A stretch of 64,000 bases of DNA from Aminobacter aminovorans (lineage in GTDB: Bacteria > Pseudomonadota > Alphaproteobacteria > Rhizobiales > Rhizobiaceae): contig NZ_UFSM01000001.1 in the NCBI RefSeq assembly GCF_900445235.1, positions 3,239,501-3,303,500 on the forward strand, given 5' to 3'. The position numbers and the translations under genes were made by a program. The notes under the pieces were generated by a model. It did no database searches and was not told the DNA's origin. It saw only the letters and a list, made by a program, of their open reading frames with translations. This document shows positions 26,098-34,322 of this stretch, piece after piece. Position 1 is the first letter of the stretch. Each line of letters starts with the position of its first letter.

Positions 26098-27182
26098 GGG
26101 CAATTTCGGGCAGGATCTTTGGCCTGGTCGGTGCGCTCGCCGCCTTTCCCAGGCGGCTCGCCGTGCGCGAGGTCGCCCGCCAGGGCGGCGAACTGCAGCA
26201 TGGCGTGACGCGGCGTACGACCGATGTCGTTGTCGGCAGAACCCTTCTTGGCAAGCTTGATGAAGCGCAGTTGGAAGCACGGCTTCAGGCTGCCTCCGGC
26301 TCGGGTCGCCCGGTGCTCAGCGAAAATGGATTTCTCCGGGCGCTCGACCTGCTGGACCGGGTCGAGGGCGCGGAGATGACCCGGCAATCGCTGGTCGATC
26401 AGTCACGCATCGCGCCACACGCCTTCGACTTCCTGTCGCTGTTCGACGCCTTCGAAAGCGACAGCGAGCCCTACGCGTTTCGCGACCTGATCCTGGCCAG
26501 GAAATATGCCGGGCTTTTGGCCGGCGGCGCGACCTGGAGCGCTATCGCCAGGTCGGTCCAACGTTCGGGTGCGGTGGCATCGCTGAGTGCGCTGTCGCTG
26601 CATGCCGACGGCAAGGACGTGATCTACGCCCGTCTTGGCGCTGATCTCGCCGAGTTGGATGGCCAGCGGCTGTTGCCGCTTGGGCGAAGCGGTGACGCCG
26701 AACTCGAGGAGATGTTCGTGCTTGCCGAAGAGGCGGAAGAGGGCGGCTCCTACGCCGAGGCTGCGGCGCTCTATGCCCGCTGCCTTGCCGCCGATCCGAG
26801 CGACAGCGTGGCGGCATTCAACCGCGCCAACTGCCTGCGCGCGGCCGGCAACAGCCAGGAGGCGATGCAGACCTATCTCAGGGCGATAAAGCTCGACCCG
26901 AAATTCGTCGAAGCCTGGTTCAACCTCGGCGGGCTGTTTGCCGCCGAAGGCAAGGTGCTCACCGCCCGACGCCACCTCAAGAAGGCCGTGGCACTCGACC
27001 CGACCTATGCCGATGCGATGTTCAATCTCGCCAATCTTGAATATGAGGCCGGCGACCTGGCCGAAGCCAGGCACTGGTGGTCGCTCTATCTCGAAATTGA
27101 CGGCACGTCGGAATGGGCCAAGACCGCCGCCAAGGGCATCCAGTATGCCGATCTGCATCTCAGGGAACGAACGGCAAGCTAG
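26094..27182 (+). CDS. BRCT-TPR protein coupled to Ku
   Basis: The 362-aa protein starts with a GTG that overlaps the ku TGA. Residues about 4-84 read like the BRCT domain of bacterial NAD ligase: ISGRIFGLVGALAAFPRRLAVREVARQGGELQHGVTRRTTDVVVG ... RPVLSENGFLRAL. A middle part (about 95-150) has a helix-turn-helix-like stretch (YAFRDLILARKYAGLLAGGATWSAIARSV). Several TPR motifs follow from about 205 (EEAEEGGSYAEAAALYARCLAADPSDSVAAFNRANCLRAAG, then AWFNLGGLF, AMFNLANLEYEAGDLAEARHWW). The domain calls are from sequence pattern; a role as an end-joining scaffold is inference from coupling to ku. Confidence 0.85.
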   Translation: MRAISGRIFGLVGALAAFPRRLAVREVARQGGELQHGVTRRTTDVVVGRTLLGKLDEAQLEARLQAASGSGRPVLSENGFLRALDLLDRVEGAEMTRQSLVDQSRIAPHAFDFLSLFDAFESDSEPYAFRDLILARKYAGLLAGGATWSAIARSVQRSGAVASLSALSLHADGKDVIYARLGADLAELDGQRLLPLGRSGDAELEEMFVLAEEAEEGGSYAEAAALYARCLAADPSDSVAAFNRANCLRAAGNSQEAMQTYLRAIKLDPKFVEAWFNLGGLFAAEGKVLTARRHLKKAVALDPTYADAMFNLANLEYEAGDLAEARHWWSLYLEIDGTSEWAKTAAKGIQYADLHLRERTAS

Positions 27183-27821
27183 ATGGCGGTGAGTTTTCTT
27201 TTCGATGGTCCAGAAGACGCCGATATATCAGTGCTTTTGGCCCATGGCGCGGGCGCGCCGATGGATTCGGCGTCGATGACGGCTGCCGCCAATGCGCTTG
27301 CAAAGGCTGGACTTCGGGTGGCGCGCTTCGAATTCGGCTACATGGCGGCGCGGCGTAGCGAAGGTGCCCGCAAGCCGCCGCCAAGGGCTGAAACCCTGAA
27401 CCCCGAATACAAGGCAGCCGTTGACCAACTTACCGCCAAAGGACCGCTTGTCATCGGCGGCAAGTCGATGGGCGGGCGCGTTGCCAGCATGATCGCCGAC
27501 GAATTGTATGCGTCGGGCAAGATCGTTGGGCTTCTGTGCCTGGGCTATCCGTTCCACCCGCCGGCCAAGCCGACGCAGTTGCGCACCAGACATCTCGCGG
27601 CGCTCGCGACGCCGACACTGATCGTACAGGGCACGCGCGACGAGTTCGGCACGGTCGAGGAGGTTCCCGGCTATGAGCTGTCCGATCGCATCGAGCTGTT
27701 GTGGCTCGAGGATGGCGACCACGATCTCAAGCCGCGCAAGAGCATTTCAGGCTTCTCCGCCGCCGACCATCTGAAAACGTTGAGCGATGCGGTTGCTGCC
27801 TGGTCGACCCGGCTGACCTGA
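27183..27821 (+). CDS. Alpha/beta-hydrolase family protein (KANL3/Tex30-like)
   Basis: The 212-aa protein has the dienelactone-hydrolase-like small alpha/beta fold: VLLAHGAGAPMDSASMTAAANALAKAGLRVARFEFGYM near the N-terminus, the nucleophile motif VIGGKSMGGRVASM, and the acid/base end LWLEDGDHDLKPRK. The length and the early AHGAGAPMD motif match the bacterial KANL3/Tex30-like group, whose substrates are unknown. It starts immediately after the stop of the BRCT-TPR gene, so it belongs to the same transcript. Confidence 0.82.
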   Translation: MAVSFLFDGPEDADISVLLAHGAGAPMDSASMTAAANALAKAGLRVARFEFGYMAARRSEGARKPPPRAETLNPEYKAAVDQLTAKGPLVIGGKSMGGRVASMIADELYASGKIVGLLCLGYPFHPPAKPTQLRTRHLAALATPTLIVQGTRDEFGTVEEVPGYELSDRIELLWLEDGDHDLKPRKSISGFSAADHLKTLSDAVAAWSTRLT

Positions 27822-27825
27822 CAGG

Positions 27826-28596
27826 ATGAAGATCGCCACCTTCAACGTCAACAACGTCAATCGCAGGCTCGAAAATCTTCTGGCATGGCTAAAGGAGTCA
27901 GATCCCGATGTGGTGTGCCTGCAGGAGTTGAAGGCGGCTGATAGACAGCTGCCGCGTTCAGCCATCGAGGCGGCGGGATATGGAGCAGTCTGGCTGGGAC
28001 AGCCGACCTGGAACGGCGTGGCGATCCTCGCGCGCGATGCCGAGCCGGTCGTGACACGCTGGGAGCTGCCCGGCGATCCCGACGACCGCCATGCCCGCTA
28101 TATCGAGGCTGCGGTGAACGGCGTGCTGATCGCTTCGCTCTATGCGCCGAACGGCAATCCACAACCGGGGCCCAAATTCGACTACAAGCTGGCCTGGCAC
28201 AGCAGGCTCAATGCCCATGCGGCAACGCTGCTTGCGGCCGATGTTCCGGCGGTGCTTGCGGGCGACTTCAATGTCGCGCCCGAGCCCCGCGACGTCTACG
28301 CAACCAAATCTTACGACGACAACGCGCTCGTCCAGCCCGAGAGCCGTACCGCCTTCAGGCAATTGCTCGATCAGGGCTGGACCGATGCCATCCGCAAGAC
28401 CTTTCCCGCCGAGATGGTCTACACCTTCTGGGACTACAGGCGAAACCGTTGGCCGCGCGACGCCGGGCTGCGGCTCGACCATCTGCTGCTGAGCAAGAAG
28501 ATGGCCAAGCGCCTCACCGGCGCAGGCGTGGATCGCGATGTACGCGGCCACGAAGACGCGAGCGACCATGCCCCGGTGTGGATCTGTACGAAATAG
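27826..28596 (+). CDS. xth: Exodeoxyribonuclease III
   Basis: The 256-aa protein belongs to the exonuclease III/AP endonuclease family. It has MKIATFNVNNVNRRLENLLAWL, the metal-binding glutamate in VVCLQELKA, the catalytic region LAGDFNVAPEPRDV and the terminal RLDHLLLSKKM ... HEDASDHAPVW. It nicks abasic sites and trims 3' blocked ends, which fits the neighbouring end-joining genes. It starts 4 bp after the hydrolase gene and closes the rightward operon. Confidence 0.93.
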   Translation: MKIATFNVNNVNRRLENLLAWLKESDPDVVCLQELKAADRQLPRSAIEAAGYGAVWLGQPTWNGVAILARDAEPVVTRWELPGDPDDRHARYIEAAVNGVLIASLYAPNGNPQPGPKFDYKLAWHSRLNAHAATLLAADVPAVLAGDFNVAPEPRDVYATKSYDDNALVQPESRTAFRQLLDQGWTDAIRKTFPAEMVYTFWDYRRNRWPRDAGLRLDHLLLSKKMAKRLTGAGVDRDVRGHEDASDHAPVWICTK

Positions 28597-28653
28597 CCCT
28601 CGCGGCTACCTCGCGACAGATTCGCTTCGAGCAGGTCAGGCGCCGCTGGCCGC

Positions 28654-28932
28654 TCAGGCCGGGCGCCACTCGAATTTCAGCTCCTCGCGGAAGGCGAAAC
28701 GCACGATATGGTCGACAACGACCTGTTCCATGCGCGGCAGGTCTTCGGCCTCGATATGGACCGTCAGCGTATGGTCGTCGGCGCGCAGGTCGACAATGCG
28801 TCCTTCGCCAAGGTCGATGCGCCCTTCAGCAGGTGAAAAGTCGACTGAAAACTTGTGGCTCCAGTGCTTGCAGAGCTGCTGCAGGTAGCGGCTGGCATGT
28901 TCGGTAGCGACCGATGCAGTTGATTTCGGCAT
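28654..28932 (-). CDS. DUF2218 domain protein
   Basis: The 92-aa protein (MPKSTASVATEHASRYLQQLCKHWSHKF ... VDFSPAEGRIDLGEGRIVDLRADDHTLTVHIEAEDLPRMEQVVVDHIVRFAFREELKFEW) matches the DUF2218 pattern of short soluble proteins. In other bacteria such genes often sit near siderophore or metal uptake genes, but none is here. The ATG at 28932 is chosen because the family pattern begins there; the frame runs back to 29049 with no similarity. Function unknown. Confidence 0.78.
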   Translation of the reverse strand: MPKSTASVATEHASRYLQQLCKHWSHKFSVDFSPAEGRIDLGEGRIVDLRADDHTLTVHIEAEDLPRMEQVVVDHIVRFAFREELKFEWRPA

Positions 28933-29157
28933 GAGTGTCCTCGAATTGGAATGTCGCCCTGTGCGCCGACGGGGCGGAACTCGTCTCGCGATCCCGTCAA
29001 AAATGCGAGGCCAGCGCGATGTGCATGGCAAGGTGGCTCTGCGCGCCAAGCCTTGCCCTGTCGGAAGACGAAAAGAAATCTGTCAGACAAGCTGATGCTT
29101 AGAGCCAGCGACGATTCCCGAGCGCCGGCAGTCGCCTTGCGAAAGGCCGTTCCGTCG

Positions 29158-29949
29158 TCAATGAAGCGAGGGGTGGGATGATGAGGAGTCTTGCCGGAGA
29201 TGGGCGTACTCGATGCGGTTGCGCCCCTTATCCTTGGCGGCCTGCATCTGGCGATCGGCGGTGAGAAGCAGTTCGTCGGCGGTCGCGTCCGTTTCAAACA
29301 GTACGGCGCCGACGCTGACGGTCAAGGGCCAGGTCAAACCGCCGGCCACGGGTTCGAAGTGCGCCTCGGCAACTGCATGCCGGATACGCTCGGCGACCTT
29401 CTCGGCATTCGCCTTGTTTGCCCCAGGGAGATAGACGGCGAATTCGTCGCCGCCGATGCGCCCGACAAGATCGCCGCTTCGCACCGAAGCACGGATGATG
29501 CCGGCAACCGCGCTGAGCGCCTGGTTGCCGGCGCCATAGCCGATCTGCTCGTTGAGCCGCCTGAGATGATCGATGTCGACCACCAGCAGCGCGCCCGGCC
29601 GCCGCGCGGAGCCTGAACTTGTGGCGACAACGTCGATTGCAGCCGTGAACAACGGGCCGGTGAGGCATGACGTCAGACTGTCATGCGCCAGCTCCTGGGC
29701 ATATTTCTGCCTGAGCGAGGCATTTTCTGTCTCGCTGAGGCCGAGCAGGACCAGCAGAGGCGTGATGAAGAGGAGCGGTAAGACGAAAGCGTTGACCGCT
29801 TCGCGCCAGAGCATTTCGGCATCCGCGCCGGCAAAGACAAGCATGCGGAAGGCCAGTCCGACGAGCACGAACAAAAGCGCGCCAGCCAACGTCAGGAGCG
29901 CAACCTGGCCCCACCGGCGATGTGTTATTGCATTCAGCCTGTCTAACAT
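29158..29949 (-). CDS. Membrane diguanylate cyclase (GGDEF)
   Basis: The 263-aa protein has two N-terminal membrane helices (about 17-42 and 52-75) and a C-terminal GGDEF domain. The active-site motif is intact (GRIGGDEFAVYLPG), and an RxxD allosteric inhibition site (RSGD) lies five residues before it, so it should make cyclic di-GMP and be feedback inhibited. There is no recognisable sensor domain besides the membrane hairpin. It stands alone, divergent from the ArsR gene pair. Confidence 0.92.
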   Translation of the reverse strand: MLDRLNAITHRRWGQVALLTLAGALLFVLVGLAFRMLVFAGADAEMLWREAVNAFVLPLLFITPLLVLLGLSETENASLRQKYAQELAHDSLTSCLTGPLFTAAIDVVATSSGSARRPGALLVVDIDHLRRLNEQIGYGAGNQALSAVAGIIRASVRSGDLVGRIGGDEFAVYLPGANKANAEKVAERIRHAVAEAHFEPVAGGLTWPLTVSVGAVLFETDATADELLLTADRQMQAAKDKGRNRIEYAHLRQDSSSSHPSLH

Positions 29950-30232
29950 GCGTGCCCAGCCGAAGATCTATCCAAGGATTTGAACCTTATCCGCCATATC
30001 TACGTAATACGCGCGGCGAGGGGGCACTTTGACCAAGAGGCCACAGTTACGAAGTGTTATGGTTAAGGGAGGGCTAAGGACCGCTTCGCAAACTGACCGG
30101 CGTGCCTTGCTGGCATCTAGCCTAACAATAGCGATCTTTCGCATAAGACCCGTGGCGGACCGTAGCCGATGAAGCGGAGAACTACGTTCCTCCACTCGGC
30201 ATGAGCGCCGCTTGGTTAGGCGCTCCGCGCGC

Positions 30233-30261
30233 TTGACAAGCGGGACAGCGTCCGCATAATT
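30233..30261 (+). promoter_or_regulatory. Sigma-70-like promoter of the ArsR-AHSA1 pair
   Basis: TTGACA at 30233-30238 is followed after 16-17 bp by CATAAT/ATAATT at 30255-30261, giving a near-consensus promoter that ends about 20 bp before the ArsR start. The rest of the 330-bp gap from 29950 holds no gene I can support. Confidence 0.7.
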
Positions 30262-30284
30262 CACCCAAAAGGATGAATTATGCG
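30253..30284. promoter_or_regulatory. Perfect inverted-repeat operator over -10, ribosome site and start codon
   Basis: Arms CGCATAATTCA (30253-30263) and TGAATTATGCG (30274-30284) are perfect 11-bp inverted repeats with a 10-bp spacer. They cover the -10 element and the ATG of the ArsR gene at 30280, with the AAGGA ribosome site in the spacer. Binding by the encoded ArsR protein would block transcription; as RNA, the same repeat could hide the start codon. Confidence 0.7.
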
Positions 30285-30654
30285 CTACGAAGGACCATCG
30301 GCTTACTTGGACAGGACGCTAATGGCGCTCGCCGATCCTGTTCGGCGGCGCATATTGCAGCGATTGGGGGCCTCAGAATCCCGCGTCACCGATGTTGCCG
30401 CCGAGTTTTCAATCTCGCTGAATTCGGTGAGCAAGCACATCCGTCTTTTGGAGCGAGCGAGGCTCATCGAGCGGAATGTGTCCGGGCGTGAGCACATACT
30501 TCGCTTCCGCCCCGAGCCGCTCTCTGAGGTTCAACAATGGATCGCGGCTCAGCAAGCCTTCTGGGCGAGCCGGCTTCAAGCCATCGACGATCTTTTGACG
30601 GCCGAAGATGCGGCGAATGAGATACCACCTCGCAAGGAGAAGAAGCGTGTCTAG
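30280..30654 (+). CDS. ArsR family transcriptional regulator
   Basis: The 124-aa protein is a small winged-helix regulator: LMALADPVRRRILQRLGASESRVTDVAAEFSISLNSVSKHIRLLERARLIERNVSGREHILRF. It has no cysteine pair in the DNA-reading helix, so it is not a classical arsenic sensor; this subtype is usually paired with an AHSA1/SRPBCC gene, as here. The stop overlaps the GTG start of that downstream gene. It is probably autoregulated through the inverted repeat over its start. Confidence 0.9.
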   Translation: MRYEGPSAYLDRTLMALADPVRRRILQRLGASESRVTDVAAEFSISLNSVSKHIRLLERARLIERNVSGREHILRFRPEPLSEVQQWIAAQQAFWASRLQAIDDLLTAEDAANEIPPRKEKKRV

Positions 30655-31129
30655 AACCATTGAAGCGAAGACGCGCCATGAGTTCAAGGCGTCGGCCGAG
30701 CGCGTATTCGATGCATGGCTCGATCCGGTGAAAATGCGGTCCTGGGCGGCGCAACCTGTCCCGGGAATGCCCTCATTCGATATTCGTAGGGTCGAGATCG
30801 ACGCGCGAGTCGGCGGCAAGTTCACCTTTTCAGATATGCGGGAAGACGGCGAGGCAGTCCATTGGGGCTACTACCTCGAAATCGATCGACCCCGGAAGCT
30901 TGTCTTCACCTGGTTCACCTCGGAGGAGGAAGAACAGGAGAACAACTCCCTCGTCACCCTGACAATCGAACCGCTCGACAACGGATGCCGAGCGACCATC
31001 GTGCACAGTATGGATGAGCGCTGGGCCGAATGGGCGAAGCAGACAGCGGCTGGCTGGGCCTTCATGCTGCGCCAGATCGACTTGTATTTCGGGGCGGACG
31101 CAAACGGCGACCAGAGCAGCGTCCAGTAG
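30647..31129 (+). CDS. AHSA1/SRPBCC domain protein
   Basis: The 160-aa product has the START-like helix-grip fold of the AHSA1 family: RTIEAKTRHEFKASAERVFDAWLDPVKMRSWAA, then GGKFTFSDMREDGEAVHWGYYLEIDRPRKLVFTW and the C-terminal helix WAEWAKQTAAGWAFMLRQID. The start is a GTG at 30647, 7 bases after AAGGAG and overlapping the arsR-type gene stop. These proteins bind small hydrophobic ligands; the ligand here is unknown. Confidence 0.87.
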   Translation: MSRTIEAKTRHEFKASAERVFDAWLDPVKMRSWAAQPVPGMPSFDIRRVEIDARVGGKFTFSDMREDGEAVHWGYYLEIDRPRKLVFTWFTSEEEEQENNSLVTLTIEPLDNGCRATIVHSMDERWAEWAKQTAAGWAFMLRQIDLYFGADANGDQSSVQ

Positions 31130-31375
31130 GCGGGTATGCATTGCGAGGCGCCCCGCAACGGGTCACAATCCTGCGATGCCCGCCCGGATCAAGCCCGCAC
31201 GACCTCGTGCAGCTATCCTCTATGAATAGGGGGTATCTCGCGCACTTGCCGTTAATGGCCCAACGTCGCGAAGACATTTCGAGCCCGCGGGCTTCGCAAG
31301 CCCGAGCGGGCATCGCGCGGCCAGTGCGCCCCATCGGAGCCGTCAGCGAAGCAAACCGGCGTGAGACAAAGGAAT

Positions 31376-31390
31376 TGGCGGAGAGAGTGG
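31376..31390. repeat. attL of the prophage-like element (15-bp tRNA-Ser 3' end copy)
   Basis: TGGCGGAGAGAGTGG at 31376-31390 repeats exactly the last 15 bases (on the + strand) of the tRNA-Ser gene at 48787-48801. It lies 143 bp before the integrase start. Flanking bases differ on both sides, as expected at an integration junction. Confidence 0.85.
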
Positions 31391-31505
31391 CCTCTACATC
31401 AGCGTTTTCCTACGTTCGCTGGAGATCGCACACATCTATGAATACCAAGGCCTTCAAGGCATTTCGGTGTTTCTACGTCCGTTGCTGTCCGCTATCATCC
31501 TTAAA

Positions 31506-31531
31506 TCAAAGTGGGGAAAGAAGTGGGGAAA
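31506..31531 (+). repeat. Left copy of a 26-bp end repeat (possible integrase arm site)
   Basis: TCAAAGTGGGGAAAG is followed directly by AAGTGGGGAAA, two tandem half-copies. The same arrangement, 21 of 26 bases identical and in the same orientation, recurs at 48707-48732 near the other end. The left copy lies directly before the integrase ATG and also supplies its GGGGAAAG ribosome site. Confidence 0.5.
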
Positions 31532-31532
31532 G

Positions 31533-32753
31533 ATGGCTCGCGCGCTTAACCGGCTCTCCGATGTTTACGTCCGTTCAACGAAGCTGGAGGCCGGCCGTCA
31601 CAGCGACGGCGGAGGGCTCTATCTGAACGTTGCCACTGGCGGTTCGAAGTCATGGCTTTTCATGTGGGCTCGCGATGGAAAGCGCCGCGAGATGGGCATG
31701 GGCGCCTTTCCAGCTGTTTCACTTGCCAAGGCCAGAGCAAAGGCCATCGAGTTTCGGACAGTCGTTGCAGACGGTCGAGATCCAATCATCGAACGCGATA
31801 AGGAAGCGGAGTCCACGTTCGGCGATGCCGCGGACAAATTCCTCGCCAGCATGGAGAAGAGCTGGAAAAATGAGAAGCATCGCGCGCAATGGAAGATGAC
31901 GCTGGAGCAATACTGTGCGCCGATGAGGGCAAAGCGAGTCTCCGCAATAGGCACCGACGATATCCTCGCTGTGCTCACACCGATCTGGCACGACAAGGCT
32001 GAGACGGCTTCTCGGCTCCGTGGGCGCATCGAGCGGGTGTTGGATTTCGCACGAGCTAAGGGATGGCGCCAAGGTGAGAATCCGGCCTTGTGGCGCGGGC
32101 ATCTCAAAAGCCTTTTGCCGACGCGACAGAAGCTCCAGCGCGGTCACCATCCTGCGATGCCGTATGGTGATGTACCAGACTTCGTCGCGCGGCTCCAAGT
32201 AGCCGACGCCATGGCGGCGCGCGGGCTTGAGTTCCTAATCCTCACCGCCGGGCGATCAGGCGAAGTGCTAGAGGCCGAATGGACAGAATTTGACCTCGAC
32301 ACGGGTGTATGGACAGTGCCCGCGCGAAGAATGAAAGCTGGTAAGGAGCATCGTGTTCCTCTGTCTGACCGCGCCCTTTCGATTGTGCGGGCGCTGTACG
32401 AAACCAGGATCAACAACTACGTGTTCCCTGGTCATAGGAAAGACCGGCCGCTTTCCGTCATGGCCTTCACTATGCTGCTGCGCCGTATGAAGGTCGGCCA
32501 GTACACTGCCCACGGTTTCAGAAGCTCGTTTCGTGATTGGACAGGCGACTGCACAACGTTCGCGCGGGAGGTCGCCGAAGCGGCGCTCGCCCACGAGGTC
32601 GGAAACAAGGTCGAACTGGCCTACCGCCGTTCTGACGCCCTGGAGAAACGTCGCAAGCTGATGACCGCGTGGGCCAATTTTTGTGTCAAAGGCGAGTCGT
32701 CGAACGTGGTTCGGATGAAACGCCAACGATCCCAGGCGGTTACAGGCGGTTGA
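31533..32753 (+). CDS. int: Tyrosine-type integrase (DUF4102/P4 type)
   Basis: The 406-aa protein has the DUF4102 arm-binding N-terminus (HSDGGGLYLNVATGGSKSWLFMWARDGKRREMGMGAFPAVSLAKARAKA) and a catalytic domain with arginine I in ILTAGRSGEVLEAEW, HGFRSSFRDW (H-x-x-R), and the nucleophile tyrosine in ELAYRRSDALEKRRKLM. Such integrases usually use tRNA 3' ends, which fits the att repeats. Start ATG 31533 follows GGGGAAAG; the open frame to 31467 adds residues without similarity. Confidence 0.93.
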   Translation: MARALNRLSDVYVRSTKLEAGRHSDGGGLYLNVATGGSKSWLFMWARDGKRREMGMGAFPAVSLAKARAKAIEFRTVVADGRDPIIERDKEAESTFGDAADKFLASMEKSWKNEKHRAQWKMTLEQYCAPMRAKRVSAIGTDDILAVLTPIWHDKAETASRLRGRIERVLDFARAKGWRQGENPALWRGHLKSLLPTRQKLQRGHHPAMPYGDVPDFVARLQVADAMAARGLEFLILTAGRSGEVLEAEWTEFDLDTGVWTVPARRMKAGKEHRVPLSDRALSIVRALYETRINNYVFPGHRKDRPLSVMAFTMLLRRMKVGQYTAHGFRSSFRDWTGDCTTFAREVAEAALAHEVGNKVELAYRRSDALEKRRKLMTAWANFCVKGESSNVVRMKRQRSQAVTGG

Positions 32754-32920
32754 CAATCCCGAAATGTGCTTCACCATACGTACTAAGACTGCTCTAGATA
32801 ACGCCTCGCCTTAGCTGGGCCGGACCGACAAGCAGAGCGTTTCGACATTACGGACCGGAACCTGTCTTCGCCCGCCGTGCCACGGCTACATCCACAGTCG
32901 GGCCAGACAGTCAAAGTGCA

Positions 32921-32982
32921 ACGGCCGCCATCGAACTCCTTTTTCTTTCGAGGAAAGGGGTTTCGGTGGCGGCCGTTTTTTT
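32921..32982 (+). terminator. Very strong intrinsic terminator before the early phage operon
   Basis: The arm ACGGCCGCCATCGAA (32921-32935) pairs with TTCGGTGGCGGCCGT with one G-U pair. The stem continues through CTCC/GGGG and TTTC/GAAA to a short loop, and eight T residues follow (32975-32982). It sits between the integrase and the next gene (gap 32754-33011). A TTGACA box overlaps the integrase stop (32750-32755), so a leader RNA of roughly 200 nt ending here is possible. Confidence 0.8.
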
Positions 32983-33011
32983 ATGGCCTCGAAGCTAGAA
33001 AGGAGCTTGAA

Positions 33012-33233
33012 GTGAGTGAGGTGAGTGAAGAGCGTACAACGGCAGCCCCGTCAAAGGCCGCTTACTCCATCGACGAGTTTTGCGAGACCTTCGGCGTCGG
33101 CAGAACGCTCGCGTACGACGAAGTTGCTGCCGGTAGACTTCTAACGAGGAAAGCGGGTAGGCGAACGCTCATTCGAGCGGTTGATGCTCAGGCATGGCTC
33201 GACGCGCTCCCGAGCGGGCGGAATGCCGCATGA
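33012..33233 (+). CDS. Excisionase/helix-turn-helix domain protein
   Basis: From the GTG at 33012 (AAGGAG six bases upstream) the 73-aa product has a MerR/excisionase-type helix-turn-helix: YSIDEFCETFGVGRTLAYDEVAAGRLLTRKAGRRTLIRAVDAQAWLDAL. The longer frame to 32877 would read through the terminator hairpin and is unlikely. Position after the integrase fits an excision or early control protein. Confidence 0.75.
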   Translation: MSEVSEERTTAAPSKAAYSIDEFCETFGVGRTLAYDEVAAGRLLTRKAGRRTLIRAVDAQAWLDALPSGRNAA

Positions 33234-33406
33234 AAACCGTCGATCAATCGTCTCATGACAAGATCGCCGAGGCGGTTAAATGGCTTGCGTCGACACCACG
33301 CGATCAACGCGGTCCCGCCATTGTCGAACTGCAGGGCCGGTTCGGCCTTTCACCGGCCGAGGCCTGCAACGTTTGCCGTGATCTCTACCGGGCGAGGTCG
33401 ATATGA
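33230..33406 (+). CDS. Small phage protein, unknown
   Basis: The 58-aa protein (MKTVDQSSHDKIAEAVKWLASTPRDQRGPAIVELQGRFGLSPAEACNVCRDLYRARSI) is mostly helical, with a helix-turn-helix-like second half (LQGRFGLSPAEACNVCRDL). Its ATG overlaps the previous stop (ATGA), and its own end overlaps the next start, so it is part of a tight early operon. Confidence 0.65.
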   Translation: MKTVDQSSHDKIAEAVKWLASTPRDQRGPAIVELQGRFGLSPAEACNVCRDLYRARSI

Positions 33407-33600
33407 GCGGCCGGAATTGGGACAAGGCCCGATCGCGCGACCAGATCCGCCGGCATGGCGTCGACGATATCTCGGACCAGTCGGCGCCGTATATCCCTAG
33501 CGGTCAGCCGCCGCGGCGCAGACCATCGAAGGTCGAGCTACGCGCCGAGCTGGAGAGGCTTATGGCGGAGCGGCGGCAGAACAAGGGCGGGCAGCCATGA
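33403..33600 (+). CDS. Small basic phage protein, unknown
   Basis: The 65-aa protein (MSGRNWDKARSRDQIRRHGVDDISDQS ... KVELRAELERLMAERRQNKGGQP) is basic, with a C-terminal helix. It overlaps its neighbours by 4 bp on each side. I recognise no family. Confidence 0.6.
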   Translation: MSGRNWDKARSRDQIRRHGVDDISDQSAPYIPSGQPPRRRPSKVELRAELERLMAERRQNKGGQP

Positions 33601-34322
33601 GTGCAGCCCCTTGGTTTCGGTTGCACACCTCGGACTGGATCACCGCGACCCGTGATCTCAAGGCTGCCGAGAAAGGCATTCTGATAGATTTGCTCGCGCA
33701 TATGCACGAAAGAGGCGGCCCGATCGCGGGTGATCACGCTCGCCTTGCTCGCCTCTGTGGCGCCGACATTCGAACGTTCAGCCGCGCGATCGAGCTATTT
33801 CTCGCCGATGGTCGCATCGTCGAAAAGCACGGCGGACTGTGGTCCCCAGTCATGCAAGCCGAATTCGAACACCGCAAAAATGTTAGCGACGTTCGCCGCA
33901 AAAATGCGGGCCAGCGGTGGGCAAAAGTTGAACAAAATCAACGCGACGAAAATGCAAAAGCACACCAGAGTCCAGAGTCCAGAGAAGAAGAGGGTGGCGG
34001 GGGCAACCCGCCACCCCGCTCGACCTCAGCGAGCTCTACGGTAGGCGTGGATTCGAGCTCTACGTTGGAAGGTAGTAGAAGGGTCGCGCCTTCTGGCGCG
34101 CCCCTCTCTCTCCGAAAAACTTTCATGGTCGACGACGACGTCGAGGTTGCCGGCATTGGACCTGCAACAATCTCCAGAGCTGATTCCGTTGGTTTCGTTA
34201 CGGTGAGGGCCGAGGCCGATGGGCGCGACTACGAGGTCGAGGTCCTGCCCGGTAACCAGTTGCGGCTCGTCGACAAGACGTGGCTGAATGATGAAATCGA
34301 GGTCGACGATGACGCAGCTTAG
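33597..34322 (+). CDS. DUF1376 (YdaU-type) phage protein
   Basis: The 241-aa protein starts with the DUF1376 pattern (WFRLHTSDWITATRDLKAAEKGILIDLLAHMHERGGPIAGDHARLARLCGADIRTFSRAIELFLADGRI). A basic linker (VRRKNAGQRWAKVEQNQRDENAKAHQ), a serine-rich spacer and an acidic C-terminal domain follow. In other phages DUF1376 proteins occupy the place of replication initiators. No helicase loader follows here. Confidence 0.85.
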   Translation: MSAAPWFRLHTSDWITATRDLKAAEKGILIDLLAHMHERGGPIAGDHARLARLCGADIRTFSRAIELFLADGRIVEKHGGLWSPVMQAEFEHRKNVSDVRRKNAGQRWAKVEQNQRDENAKAHQSPESREEEGGGGNPPPRSTSASSTVGVDSSSTLEGSRRVAPSGAPLSLRKTFMVDDDVEVAGIGPATISRADSVGFVTVRAEADGRDYEVEVLPGNQLRLVDKTWLNDEIEVDDDAA

